Positions 54,728-63,819 of a stretch of 64,000 bases of DNA are shown here, piece after piece; the first letter of the stretch is position 1; every line of letters begins with the position of its first letter. The position numbers were made by a program, and so were the translations under genes. This stretch comes from Terrimonas sp. (GTDB lineage Bacteria; Bacteroidota; Bacteroidia; Chitinophagales; Chitinophagaceae). Where the stretch lies: positions 56,986 to 120,985 of the forward strand of contig NZ_QCZJ01000018.1 in NCBI RefSeq assembly GCF_003075435.1, read 5' to 3'. Below the pieces are notes generated by a model, which worked only from the letters and a program-made list of their open reading frames with translations, had not been told where the DNA came from and searched no databases.

Positions 54728-56488
54728 ATGCGCAGGCATTGCATTATTACTGTTATACTTCTATTATTTATCACAACAACCCGGGCACAGGGACCAAATA
54801 CGGATCTTTATCTGCAAACCAGCGAAATAAATGACCTGATGATAAATTACGCAGCTGACAAAGGCAATGTATCCCGGTTTTATTCAAGCTCAGATGCGCC
54901 GGGATGGGGAAGAATGCGAAATAGTAATGACTACAATACACCGGAGCGCCGCCGGCGCCTGCTGCAGTTGATTGATGCATACCTGAAAAAAATACAGCAG
55001 GTTGATTTTGATAAAATGAATGTAAATGGCAAAGTTGACTACCTGCTTTTTAAACGCAATCTCGATAATGAAAGATACGACCTGCTTGCCGAACAAAAAG
55101 ATTATGAAAAAGTCGCAGGCTATTTTCCATTTTCAGATCGTATATATAATCTTGAAAAGCCAAGAAGAAGAGGCCTTGCTGTTGATGGTGAAGCTGTGGC
55201 AAAGGAATTAAACAGCATAAAGCAGGAAATCATTAAAAGCTATGAAGCGCTGAAAAAAAGCGACAGTATAGACATGAAATATGCAAAGTACGCTTCAGAA
55301 ACTGCCAGGGCTTTGCAGGCTACCCTTAAAAATGTATACACTTTTTATAATGGATACGATCCTTTGTTTACCTGGTGGGTTCCTGTTACTTATCAAAAAA
55401 CAGATAGTGCATTAGGCAAATACGCCGCCGCATTGCAGAATAAAGGTGTTGTAAGAAGCACACAAAAAGATGATGGCAGCGGTATTATAGGTAATCCGAT
55501 TGGCAGAGAAGAAATTATCCGCCAGTTGCAATATGAGTATATTCCATACACACCGGAAGAATTGGTTGATATTGCCAATAAAGAATTTGCGTGGTGCGAT
55601 GCTGAGTTATTAAAAGCATCTAAAGAAATGGGCTTTGGCAATGACTGGAAAGCGGCACAGGAAAAAGTAAAAAATTCATATGTGGCGCCGGGTAAACAAC
55701 CTGAGGCAATGTTTGACCTGTACAAGCAATCGGTAGATTTTTTAAAGAAGCATGATCTGATCACTATCCCGGAATTATCTGAGGAAACATGGCGCATGCT
55801 GATGATGTCGCCTGAAAGGCAACTGGTAAATCCTTTTTTCCTGGGTGGCGAAGCACTCATCATTTCTTACCCAACCAATACGATGGATTATGATGAGAAG
55901 ATGATGAGTATGCGTGGCAACAATCCTCATTTTTCAAGAGCAACTGTTCATCACGAATTAATAGCGGGTCATCACCTGCAGGGATATATGAGCAACCGTT
56001 ATAAAACCTACCGCAACTTTGATACACCTTTTTGGGTAGAAGGAAATGCGCTGTACTGGGAATTACTTTTGTGGGATATGAAATTTCCACGTTCAGCCGA
56101 AGACAGGATAGGCATGTTATTCTGGAGAATGCACCGCTGCGCAAGGATCATATTTTCACTCAACTATCATCTCGGGAAATGGACGCCACAACAATGTATT
56201 GATTTTTTGGTTGATCGTGTTGGGCATGAACGTGCAAACGCAGAAGGCGAAGTCCGCAGGTCGTTTGTTGGCGGTTACAGCCCATTATACCAGATTGCAT
56301 ATATGATCGGCGGTTTACAGCAAATGGCATTAAAAAGAGAATTGGTTGATACAAAGAAATTGACCATCAGGCAGTTTAACGATGCATTGCTTCACGAAAA
56401 CAGTATGCCGATTGAAATGTTGCGTGCTATCATTATAAACCAATCATTGAAAAGAGATTTTAAAACACAATGGAGGTTTTATAAATAA
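54728..56488 (+). CDS. Secreted DUF885 protein (putative metallohydrolase)
   Basis: From ATG 54728 the 586-residue protein starts with a signal peptide (MRRHCIITVILLLFITTTRAQ). The DUF885 region shows HHELIAGHHLQGYMSNRY, an HExxxGHH motif like the HExxPGH of the family, then FWVEGNALYWELLLWD with a glutamate as probable further ligand and LFWRMHRCARI. DUF885 proteins are related to carboxypeptidase-like metallopeptidases, but substrates are mostly unknown. It ends 30 bases before the convergent amino acid permease. Confidence 0.87.
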   Translation: MRRHCIITVILLLFITTTRAQGPNTDLYLQTSEINDLMINYAADKGNVSRFYSSSDAPGWGRMRNSNDYNTPERRRRLLQLIDAYLKKIQQVDFDKMNVNGKVDYLLFKRNLDNERYDLLAEQKDYEKVAGYFPFSDRIYNLEKPRRRGLAVDGEAVAKELNSIKQEIIKSYEALKKSDSIDMKYAKYASETARALQATLKNVYTFYNGYDPLFTWWVPVTYQKTDSALGKYAAALQNKGVVRSTQKDDGSGIIGNPIGREEIIRQLQYEYIPYTPEELVDIANKEFAWCDAELLKASKEMGFGNDWKAAQEKVKNSYVAPGKQPEAMFDLYKQSVDFLKKHDLITIPELSEETWRMLMMSPERQLVNPFFLGGEALIISYPTNTMDYDEKMMSMRGNNPHFSRATVHHELIAGHHLQGYMSNRYKTYRNFDTPFWVEGNALYWELLLWDMKFPRSAEDRIGMLFWRMHRCARIIFSLNYHLGKWTPQQCIDFLVDRVGHERANAEGEVRRSFVGGYSPLYQIAYMIGGLQQMALKRELVDTKKLTIRQFNDALLHENSMPIEMLRAIIINQSLKRDFKTQWRFYK

Positions 56489-56518
56489 AGTGCATAAAAC
56501 TATCGGTTAAACAATTTA

Positions 56519-57934
56519 TTATTTATCGTTCTCTCCGGTGTTCCTCTTCATTGCATAATATATCGGTATACCAATTAAAGTAATGATCAAACCCGGCCAT
56601 GTAAACTTTGGTTTGTAAACAATCAGTAATATACAAAATGCGAGCCCCATCAATATGTATAGTATAGGTAATACCGGGTAACCAAATGCCTTATACGGGC
56701 GTTCAATATCAGGACGTGTTTTTCTTAAACGGAAAATACCTGCAATAGTCAGCATATAAAATGCCACTACTACAAATGAAATCATGTCAAGCAGATCACC
56801 ATACTTTCCGCTAAGGCTCCATGCCGCTGCAAAAGCACATTGAATCCATAGCGCAAAACCCGGAACCGAAGCATTATTTAATGTCCCTGCTTTTTTAAAA
56901 AACAAACCATCATTTGCCATAGTATAGTATACTCTTGCCCCGGCCATTATCAACCCGTTATTGCAACCAAAGGTTGATACCATTATCATTACAGCAATAA
57001 TGGCAGTGCCGGCGCTACCAAAAATTACATGTGAAGCTGCAACAGCAACACGATCTTTATCAGCAGCAGTAATTTCCTGCAGCGATAATACCGCTGTATA
57101 CATGATATTGGTGAGCACGTATATAATGGTAACAATCAGCGTTCCCAAAAACAAACTTAATCCTATGTTACGTTTCGGGTTCTTTATTTCACCGGCTATT
57201 GCGGCCACATTATTCCACGAGTCGCTGCTGAAAATAGAGCCTACCATTGCCGCAGCAATAGCACCAAAAGCAGCTATCGTTGTATATTGCTCTATAGATC
57301 CGTCTGGAGATAACTTATGCAGATCCCAGGCATTTTCCCAGTTGGCATTCCATACTTCAGGTTTAAAGGCAATCAACCCGAAAATGATCAGGGCAAAAAG
57401 GCTGGCTATTTTGGTAAGAGTAAAAGTAGTTTGCAGCACCTTCCCGTTTTTTACACCGCGGGTATTAATATACGTTAGTAATACTATTACTGCTATAGAT
57501 AAAAGCTGCGCCGGTGAAATTTGCAGAAAACCCAGGTCTATGGCTACAATATCTTCACTTAAAGCAGGAATGAGATATGCGGTAAACTTTGCAAAAGCAA
57601 CCCCAACCGCCGCTATGGTAGCTGTTTGGATAACTGCAAAAAAACTCCAGCCAAACAAAAAGGCGGGTAACGGTCCCCATGCTTCTTTTAAATAAATATA
57701 CTGCCCACCAGCTTTTGGGAACATACCGCTAAGCTCTCCATAGCTTAACGCTGCTGTAACCGTCATAAATCCTGTAATGATCCACACCAGTATCAGCCAG
57801 CCCGCGCTGCCTGTATTCCTGGTAATATCCGCGCTAACAATAAAAATTCCGGATCCTATCATACCACCTGATACAACCATCGTTGCATCAAGCAAACCAA
57901 GTGTAGGTTTAAAAGCATGTTTCTCGTTTGACAT
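56519..57934 (-). CDS. APC superfamily amino acid permease
   Basis: The 471-residue protein has about 12 helices. The first reads MVVSGGMIGSGIFIVSADI, with the GSGIF motif that contacts the amino acid alpha-carboxyl; the second includes AALSYGELSGMFPKAGGQYIYLKEAWG, typical of the LAT/YfnA type. RLRKTRPDIERPYKAFGYP is the conserved cytosolic loop before the last helices. It imports or exchanges amino acids. The AraC gene upstream on the same strand (gap 126 bases) could regulate it. Confidence 0.9.
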   Translation of the reverse strand: MSNEKHAFKPTLGLLDATMVVSGGMIGSGIFIVSADITRNTGSAGWLILVWIITGFMTVTAALSYGELSGMFPKAGGQYIYLKEAWGPLPAFLFGWSFFAVIQTATIAAVGVAFAKFTAYLIPALSEDIVAIDLGFLQISPAQLLSIAVIVLLTYINTRGVKNGKVLQTTFTLTKIASLFALIIFGLIAFKPEVWNANWENAWDLHKLSPDGSIEQYTTIAAFGAIAAAMVGSIFSSDSWNNVAAIAGEIKNPKRNIGLSLFLGTLIVTIIYVLTNIMYTAVLSLQEITAADKDRVAVAASHVIFGSAGTAIIAVMIMVSTFGCNNGLIMAGARVYYTMANDGLFFKKAGTLNNASVPGFALWIQCAFAAAWSLSGKYGDLLDMISFVVVAFYMLTIAGIFRLRKTRPDIERPYKAFGYPVLPILYILMGLAFCILLIVYKPKFTWPGLIITLIGIPIYYAMKRNTGENDK

Positions 57935-58060
57935 TGTACGAATCTGCTGTGTTTAGTTATTGTTAAAGATAATTGATGTAAAAATTATCTATTTGCAATT
58001 CTTTACTGGTTTTGCTATTATTTTGTCGCACCCCCGCGTATCTATTAGATAATTTAAAAA

Positions 58061-58945
58061 CTATTCCGACAATGGAAGCGTATCAAACTCCCGCAAATAT
58101 TCCCTCGGAGATTTTCCGGTAACTGTTCTGAATACGCGGTTAAAATTGGCAATACTATTGAACCCGCAGTGGTACGCAATGGTTGAAATGCTGTCGTAAG
58201 CCCCTTCTGCCAGTTTTTTACAGGCCTCATTTATTCTCACTTCATTCAGAAAAGAAACAAAAGTGAGGCGTGTATTCTTTTTAAAATACCGGCAGAATGC
58301 CTGGGGAGTCATATTAGCATGTTTGGAAATGGCTTCAAGTGTAATGTCTTCATCAAAATGTTTCATGATGTAGTCATATATGCCTCCGATACGAATTCCC
58401 TCCTGCTCATTCACCTGCGAAAGCCTGGTGCCGGATACAAGTTGCTGCAATGTATTTAATGACTGGATATAATTAATCAGCCCGATGAAATTGGTAAACT
58501 GGTCAAGCCCTTTGCTGTTCTGTATTTTAAGCATCCAGCTCGATGCTTCTCCCACCGCATCTCCGGGCAGTTTAAAACCGCTCTGCGCTCTTTCTACAAA
58601 AGCCTTAATTTTTTTAAACTCGTGTAAAGAAAAAAGCGGTGCCAGTAATCCAAACGGATTAAAGTATATAGAAAAAGTTTGAACGGTTTTCCTGCTTTTA
58701 GGGGAAAGATATGAAGGGTCGCTTTTAAAAACATGCGGCTGATTGCCGCCTATCCAGTAAATATCATTAGCCCAGAAAGTATGCATATTGTTTTCCACAA
58801 TCAACGTGCCTTCCCCTTTTTGTACCCAGGTAAGTTGCACTTCTGTATGCCTGTGCAGGTGTGGGTAAAAATGCGGTAATACATCTTTCTGAACAATAAA
58901 GCTCCTGTCGTACGCTACAGGTATGGTAAACTGAAGTACTTTCAT
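58061..58945 (-). CDS. AraC family transcriptional regulator
   Basis: The 294-residue protein has an N-terminal cupin-like ligand domain (HLHRHTEVQLTWVQKGEGTL) and a C-terminal double HTH: ITLEAISKHANMTPQAFCRYFKK and ISTIAYHCGFNSIANFNRVF ending GKSPREYLREF. Its ligand is unknown. It is upstream of the amino acid permease gene on the same strand. Confidence 0.92.
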   Translation of the reverse strand: MKVLQFTIPVAYDRSFIVQKDVLPHFYPHLHRHTEVQLTWVQKGEGTLIVENNMHTFWANDIYWIGGNQPHVFKSDPSYLSPKSRKTVQTFSIYFNPFGLLAPLFSLHEFKKIKAFVERAQSGFKLPGDAVGEASSWMLKIQNSKGLDQFTNFIGLINYIQSLNTLQQLVSGTRLSQVNEQEGIRIGGIYDYIMKHFDEDITLEAISKHANMTPQAFCRYFKKNTRLTFVSFLNEVRINEACKKLAEGAYDSISTIAYHCGFNSIANFNRVFRTVTGKSPREYLREFDTLPLSE

Positions 58946-59109
58946 AGTTCATGTAAGTATAAGCAAATTTTTGATTTTGCCACTAATGCATGAATAAAAA
59001 CTTTGCCCGGAGTGATATATTTACAACATCCTTCAATGCCTGGCATAATATTAACCTTTAGATTAGTTTTATCCATCTTTCTACTACATTCAAAGCGCAA
59101 TAGTTTGCA

Positions 59110-59907
59110 TTATTTTTTTACTTCTGTTGCAGGAATAATACAATAATATACACAGGTAGTAAAAAAGTTTCTTACAAAAGGGATTGCGCTCACAATACCA
59201 GCCTGCTTAATGGGCTTCCATCCAAACTTCCACTCGTATATTGGATTAAGCAGGTAATGTTTTTTGTGCAGAATGGCATAACCTTCCTGTTTACATATTT
59301 TTTCAAACCTTTCTATGCTTATACCAGTATCACGTATTTCCATCATCTCCTCAACATTCTCACCTTTCGATTTTAAAATGCCACGATACATAAACCGCGG
59401 CAGCAAATGAATGTATGGCAACTTCGACACAAAAGATTTACAGATCTGCTGATGACCACCGAAAGGCATATACCAGGGGGGAAAGCCAAAGAAAATAGTA
59501 CCTGATGGTTTAAGAAAGGTTTTCATCCAACGGATTAGCCTGGGCTGGTTATGTATATGTTCAATCACATCTTTCAGAATGATAATATCGAAAGCCCCAT
59601 TAAAATCCCTCTCTACATCTGATTCGTAAATATCCTTAGCCAGCAGTATAAATTTGCCGGAAGCAATATCTTCCGGCAGGTATTCTTTTGCCATTTCAAC
59701 CCTTGCAGGATCAAGCTCAACCCCAACGCCGGTACAGCCCCGGTTAATAAAAGCTTTCAAAACGCCGCCTTCACCACAACCTATTTCCAATATGCGCATA
59801 CCTGGTTGTAATGCAAACTTTTCTTCAATAAAAGGAATAACATATTTTTCCGCATTCTCAATTTGGATTTCAAAATATCGCCTGCGATCTGCGTGAAACT
59901 CGAACAA
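59110..59907 (-). CDS. Class I SAM-dependent methyltransferase
   Basis: The 265-residue protein begins FEFHADRRRYFEIQIENAEK after a TTG start (59907). The SAM-binding loop is MRILEIGCGEGGVLKAF, followed by GVELDPARVEMA and FDIIILKDVIEHI. The later part (FFGFPPWYMPFGGHQQICKS) resembles methyltransferases acting on polyketide or lipid-like acceptors and on O-antigen-linked substrates. Acceptor unknown. It is downstream of the LolE-like gene on the same strand, separated by about 115 bases with GTGGTAAG repeats. Confidence 0.85.
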   Translation of the reverse strand: MFEFHADRRRYFEIQIENAEKYVIPFIEEKFALQPGMRILEIGCGEGGVLKAFINRGCTGVGVELDPARVEMAKEYLPEDIASGKFILLAKDIYESDVERDFNGAFDIIILKDVIEHIHNQPRLIRWMKTFLKPSGTIFFGFPPWYMPFGGHQQICKSFVSKLPYIHLLPRFMYRGILKSKGENVEEMMEIRDTGISIERFEKICKQEGYAILHKKHYLLNPIYEWKFGWKPIKQAGIVSAIPFVRNFFTTCVYYCIIPATEVKK

Positions 59908-59967
59908 AATGAAAGATTTTTATTAGAAATAGTTGCTTTTCTGCAAGTCTGCAAATTACAGAATAAA

Positions 59968-59994
59968 GTGGTAAGTCGCGGGTGGTAAGCAGGT
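59968..59994. repeat. AGTGGTAAG-type repeat
   Basis: AAGTGGTAAGTCGCGGGTGG followed by TAAGCAGG: two GTGGTAAG units in the gap after the LolE-like gene, related to those in yggS and at the end of the desaturase gene. Confidence 0.5.
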
Positions 59995-60022
59995 ACACAA
60001 CCCGTAATCCTAAACCTCATAC

Positions 60023-61258
60023 TTACCGGAACTGCACCGCTCTTGCAGGTTGTACTCTCCTGCTTACCATTGTTGGAATAAGCAGGGTTAGCGTGCAAAC
60101 CACTATAGTTCCTGTTACTACAAGCGCCACCTGCCACCAGATAATTTTTACAGGTACAACAGTCATATAATACGCATTTTCATCCCAAAAGGAAAGGAAA
60201 TGCGTTTTTGTTTGTATCCAGCAAACACCAAGTCCTGCTATCAGCCCGATAAATGTGCCGGCAAAAGCTATAATAGCACCCTGCAGGGTAAATATCTTCT
60301 GCACCGTCCAGTCTGTTGCGCCAACCGTTTTCAGCACACCTATCATACGTGTGCGCTCCAGCACGATAATAATAAGACAGGTAATAAGATTGATAACAGC
60401 AATAACGGTCATTACTCCTAAAACAACATATCCGTTTATATCCTGCAGGCTTAACCAGTCGAATATATTGGGATAGATATCTTTAATGGTTTTACTTCCC
60501 CATTCTCCCGGTAAAGTTTCAAATATCGCACTGTTTATCTCATCCATTTTATGGTAATCATCCAGGAAAATTTCATAACCGCCTATTTCACCTTTAGTCC
60601 AGTCGTTCAACTTTTGAATAAGTTGTATATCGCCTATAGCATACAATTTATCATACTCTTCCATATAGGTTTTATATAAGCCAACAACAGTCAGCTTATC
60701 GGGTCTTGGCTTTTTCTCTTCTCCCTTAAAAAAATAGATCAGTATTTTATCGCCAACTTTCAGCTCGAGCTGCTTTGCGGTATATTCAGAAATAACTACT
60801 TCCCTGCTATAAGTAGTATCATTAAAATGTAGCCAGCGCCCCTGTGTAAGAAACTGCTGCATGGTACTGAAATCATAATCTTCCCCTACCCCTTTAAACA
60901 GCACACCTTCTATAGCATTATCTGTTTTGAGGATAGCATACTTGGTGGCAAAGGCCTGGATGTGTTTTACGCCCGCGGTTTTTGCAATGGCATTTGCAAT
61001 AGTATCGTTAGGCATGATGGGAGATTCTTCAGCAATCGCGGCTTTATACTGTTCATAATGCTGCAGGCGCAGATGCCCTGAAAAGCTGAATATCTTTTCG
61101 CTCACCGCCTGCTGATAGCCATTTAAAAATGCTAATGTTAAAATCATCACCGCCACACTAATAGCTGTTGCGGTTATAGCTAAACGCAATATTGTCCTGG
61201 AAAAAAAACGTTGCTTGTTGAATACTATTCTTCTTGCTATAAATGAGGCTATATTCAA
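60023..61258 (-). CDS. ABC transporter permease, FtsX/LolC-E family
   Basis: Starting at TTG 61258 (NIASFIARRIVFNKQRFFSR) the 411-residue protein shows the typical layout: helix 1 (LAITATAISVAVMILTLAFL), a large periplasmic domain (about 50-270), then three helices (YVVLGVMTVIAVINLITCLI; IIAFAGTFIGLIAGLGVCWI; IIWWQVALVVTGTIVVCTL). The start is like other Bacteroidota LolE-type proteins; the longer frame to 61321 would overlap the divergent plug gene. LolCE extracts lipoproteins from the inner membrane. The ATPase LolD is not in the window. Confidence 0.87.
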   Translation of the reverse strand: MNIASFIARRIVFNKQRFFSRTILRLAITATAISVAVMILTLAFLNGYQQAVSEKIFSFSGHLRLQHYEQYKAAIAEESPIMPNDTIANAIAKTAGVKHIQAFATKYAILKTDNAIEGVLFKGVGEDYDFSTMQQFLTQGRWLHFNDTTYSREVVISEYTAKQLELKVGDKILIYFFKGEEKKPRPDKLTVVGLYKTYMEEYDKLYAIGDIQLIQKLNDWTKGEIGGYEIFLDDYHKMDEINSAIFETLPGEWGSKTIKDIYPNIFDWLSLQDINGYVVLGVMTVIAVINLITCLIIIVLERTRMIGVLKTVGATDWTVQKIFTLQGAIIAFAGTFIGLIAGLGVCWIQTKTHFLSFWDENAYYMTVVPVKIIWWQVALVVTGTIVVCTLTLLIPTMVSRRVQPARAVQFR

Positions 61259-61299
61259 ATCCTGTATTTTACTAAATTGTGAAGATAATTGAAATAGCG

Positions 61300-62598
61300 A
61301 TGTATAAACGATACTTTTCAATAATGCTTTTCTGTTTTGCTTTTTTTTCAGTTAAAACACTAAAAGCACAGCGGGAACCTGATAAGGTTTTTATGAACAA
61401 TATTAAAACCGTGATGCTTACGCAATACGGCAATCAACTCTCCTACCCTGTTATCAGGTTAAACAGCAGCGATATGCTGCAACTGGATTTTGATGATTCA
61501 GACGCCGATATTAAAAGCTATTATTATAATATTGAATTACGCAATGCAGACTGGTCTGCCGTGCAAATGAGCTATTTTGATTACGCTAAAGGATACACGA
61601 ACCAGCGCATCACTACATACCGCAGCGCAGCGCAGGTGCTTACGCGATACACCCATTACCAGCTTAGTTTTCCCAACAGGGATATTATGCCAATCAAAGC
61701 CGGCAACTATGTGCTTAAAGTTTTTCTTAACGGAGATACTTCAAAACTGGCATTCACCAAACGCTTCGTAGTTTACCAGCCGCTTATCAGTGTAGCCGCC
61801 CAGGTACAGCAACCATTCAACCAGCAATTATTCAGAAGCCACCAGAAAATTCAACTGGCTGTTAATTCAGGTACATTAAATGTTAGTTATCCCCAGCAGC
61901 AGATCAAAGTTGTTATACTTCAGAATTATCGCTGGGACAATTGCATTCAAAACATAAAGCCTACCATAATAAGAGGCAATGCTTACGAGTATAATGCAGA
62001 AACAGATTGCCTGTTTCCCGCAATGCGTGAATGGCGCTGGCTTGATTTGACCAGTTTCCGTTTATTAAGCGACCGGGTTCGCAGGCAGCAAAATACCAAC
62101 ACCGCTTATGACCTGTATGTTATTCCGGATGTATCCCGCAATACCCAGCGCTATGTGTATTATAAAGATTATAACGGCGCTTACGCGGCTGTGAATAACG
62201 AGAATGTAAATCCCTACTGGCATGCGGATTATGCTACCGTTCATTTTACTTATGTGCCGCCGGATAATATGCCCTACCCTAAAAACAACCTGTATATTAT
62301 CGGTCAAATAACCAATTATGGTAAGGATGAAGAGGCAAAGCTGCAATGGAATGAAGAGAAAAGGCAATATGAAACAACCCTGTTTTTAAAGCAGGGTTAT
62401 TATGATTATATATACGGCCTGGGAGAACCATCTGCCAATAATATTAAATTCCTCACTACAGAAACAGAAGGCAATATCTGGGAAACGGAAAACCAGTATA
62501 CCATTCTCGTTTATTACAGGGAGCTGGGTGGCAGGTACGACCAGCTACTGAGCGTATCGTCTATCAATTCAATGCAAAACCGCCCGGGGCAGTTTTAG
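61300..62598 (+). CDS. Type IX secretion system plug-type protein (DUF5103)
   Basis: From ATG 61300 (MYKRYFSIMLFCFAFFSVKTLKAQ signal peptide) the 432-residue protein matches the DUF5103 family: IKTVMLTQYGNQLSYPVIRL, YNIELRNADWSAVQMSYFDY, VSRNTQRYVYYKDYNGAYAA-like region and the C-terminal GYYDYIYGLGE. The family includes the Plug that seals the periplasmic side of the SprA translocon in type IX secretion. Its presence supports a T9SS-bearing Bacteroidota host. Divergent from the LolE-like gene with a 41-base gap. Confidence 0.85.
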   Translation: MYKRYFSIMLFCFAFFSVKTLKAQREPDKVFMNNIKTVMLTQYGNQLSYPVIRLNSSDMLQLDFDDSDADIKSYYYNIELRNADWSAVQMSYFDYAKGYTNQRITTYRSAAQVLTRYTHYQLSFPNRDIMPIKAGNYVLKVFLNGDTSKLAFTKRFVVYQPLISVAAQVQQPFNQQLFRSHQKIQLAVNSGTLNVSYPQQQIKVVILQNYRWDNCIQNIKPTIIRGNAYEYNAETDCLFPAMREWRWLDLTSFRLLSDRVRRQQNTNTAYDLYVIPDVSRNTQRYVYYKDYNGAYAAVNNENVNPYWHADYATVHFTYVPPDNMPYPKNNLYIIGQITNYGKDEEAKLQWNEEKRQYETTLFLKQGYYDYIYGLGEPSANNIKFLTTETEGNIWETENQYTILVYYRELGGRYDQLLSVSSINSMQNRPGQF

Positions 62599-63015
62599 CA
62601 AATCATCTGTGCGGTCATGAAACAGAATAAGTACCTCATCGCACAGATGAATAGATGTACCCAGTATTTTTGTTCGCTTACCGGTAACAAGTCCCGGTAC
62701 CTGTGCTGATTTTGCATTGGCAACAGCATAGGGCCACGAAGAGGAAAGAATTTATTTTTAGTACTTAGCTATAGTACTACTATTAAGCTTCGGTTGCCAC
62801 GCTCGCTTGTACTGTAGTAATACTATTGAGCTTTGCCGCACTTCTATTTTGATTTATCGCTAATCGTAAAATTAAAAAAGCACTTAACTAAACTACAACA
62901 ACCCGGCGTTGCCGGGCTGTTATTATAGTATTATTTTGCTAACTCACGTCACAAGCGAGACGCTCTTGCACTTGGTTCCTGAGTATTATTAACATGCTTT
63001 ATTCCATCAGCTTAT
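62599..63015. other. Intergenic region with several repeats
   Basis: No gene is supported. An 11-bp inverted repeat (62603-62613/62640-62650) follows the plug gene; an imperfect direct repeat TACTATTAAGCTTCGGTTGCC / TACTATTGAGCTTTGCC is at 62778 and 62821; a CCCGGC-GTT-GCCGGG hairpin is at 62902-62916. Confidence 0.5.
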
Positions 63016-63091
63016 ATGGGTTGGATATGCAAGGGCATTTCAGCCCAAGCCCTCCACAAAACCGTGCTTGAGATTCTCATCTCACACGGCT
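63016..63091 (-). ncRNA. Group II intron-like domain V and domain VI
   Basis: On the minus strand, 63091-63058 fold into a canonical 34-nt domain V: AGCCGTG pairs with CACGGTT (including the G-U of the AGC triad), a 2-nt AG bulge, a perfect 6-bp distal stem TGAGAT/ATCTCA and a GAGA (GNRA) tetraloop. 63057-63016 then form a domain VI-like hairpin with a GGGC/GCCC inner stem, a GGA/TCC base and an unpaired A near the 3' side as a possible branch point. No intron reverse transcriptase is seen in the window. The upstream domains would lie at higher coordinates, around or beyond the RAYT gene. Confidence 0.65.
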
Positions 63092-63232
63092 TTTCTCATT
63101 CAGGATAAGAAGAATCTTATACATAATTGAACTAACCTTGATCATCCACAAATTGCTTTGTGTTGTCTTTCTTAGTGCAAATGAATGAGCTGAACCCTTC
63201 GCTCCGTTTCTATTACAGAAACTTCACCCGCC

Positions 63233-63255
63233 GTGGTTCGTGTCCCACGAAACAC
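63233..63255. repeat. REP-like palindrome downstream of the RAYT gene
   Basis: GTGGTTCGTG-TCC-CACGAAACAC forms a 10-bp stem with one mismatch and a 3-nt loop. Read on the minus strand it contains GTGTTTCGTGGGACAC. Confidence 0.75.
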
Positions 63256-63285
63256 AAAACCATCAAAACTCTTCTCTCAAATCTT

Positions 63286-63819
63286 TTAAAAAGAGTCATA
63301 CTCTTTTATATCGAGTTCATAAAACCGCACCGATGAGTAGGTATAGTTTAAATAATCATTTGTCAGTTGCCAATGCTTTGCTGTAGGATTGCGATGCAGG
63401 TAGTCCAATTTCTGGTAAGCAACCTCCCGGGAATATAAATGAATGGCTAAGAGATCGCGTTGCCAGAATTCATGCAGCTTATTACTGGCATCAACGGTAT
63501 ACAAACTAAGCATAGCCGGATCTTCACGCAGCAAAAGCTTCCTGAATTCATGAGCCGTATATTTGAGAAAAGAGCCCTGGGCTGTTTCTTTCCCATTCAT
63601 GGCATTTATACGCCATATTACATGGATGTGATTTGGCATGATCACAAAAGCGAATACAGCAATCTTGCCGGAATTACTTAAATATCTGAATGAGCTAATG
63701 ATAATATCTTTGTATTGGTCGCTCATTAATAATTTCATCCAGTTATTTATGGTAGCCGTCCAAAAATATATTTCACCAATGCGGATATACGACTTTCGGT
63801 GTTTTTCCTGATAATTCAT
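63286..63819 (-). CDS. RAYT (REP-associated tyrosine transposase, Y1/IS200-like)
   Basis: The 177-residue protein has the Y1 HUH motif in FVIMPNHIHVIWR (H64, H66) and the catalytic tyrosine in KLDYLHRNP (Y140), followed by NYTYSSVRFYELD, all typical of the TnpA-REP family. Such proteins nick and rejoin single-stranded REP palindromes and are generally domesticated single-copy genes. REP-like words lie on both sides in opposite orientation (63240-63255 and 63871-63886). Length is within the usual range and no frame break is seen. A group II intron domain V lies about 195 bases downstream in the same orientation. Confidence 0.9.
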   Translation of the reverse strand: MNYQEKHRKSYIRIGEIYFWTATINNWMKLLMSDQYKDIIISSFRYLSNSGKIAVFAFVIMPNHIHVIWRINAMNGKETAQGSFLKYTAHEFRKLLLREDPAMLSLYTVDASNKLHEFWQRDLLAIHLYSREVAYQKLDYLHRNPTAKHWQLTNDYLNYTYSSVRFYELDIKEYDSF

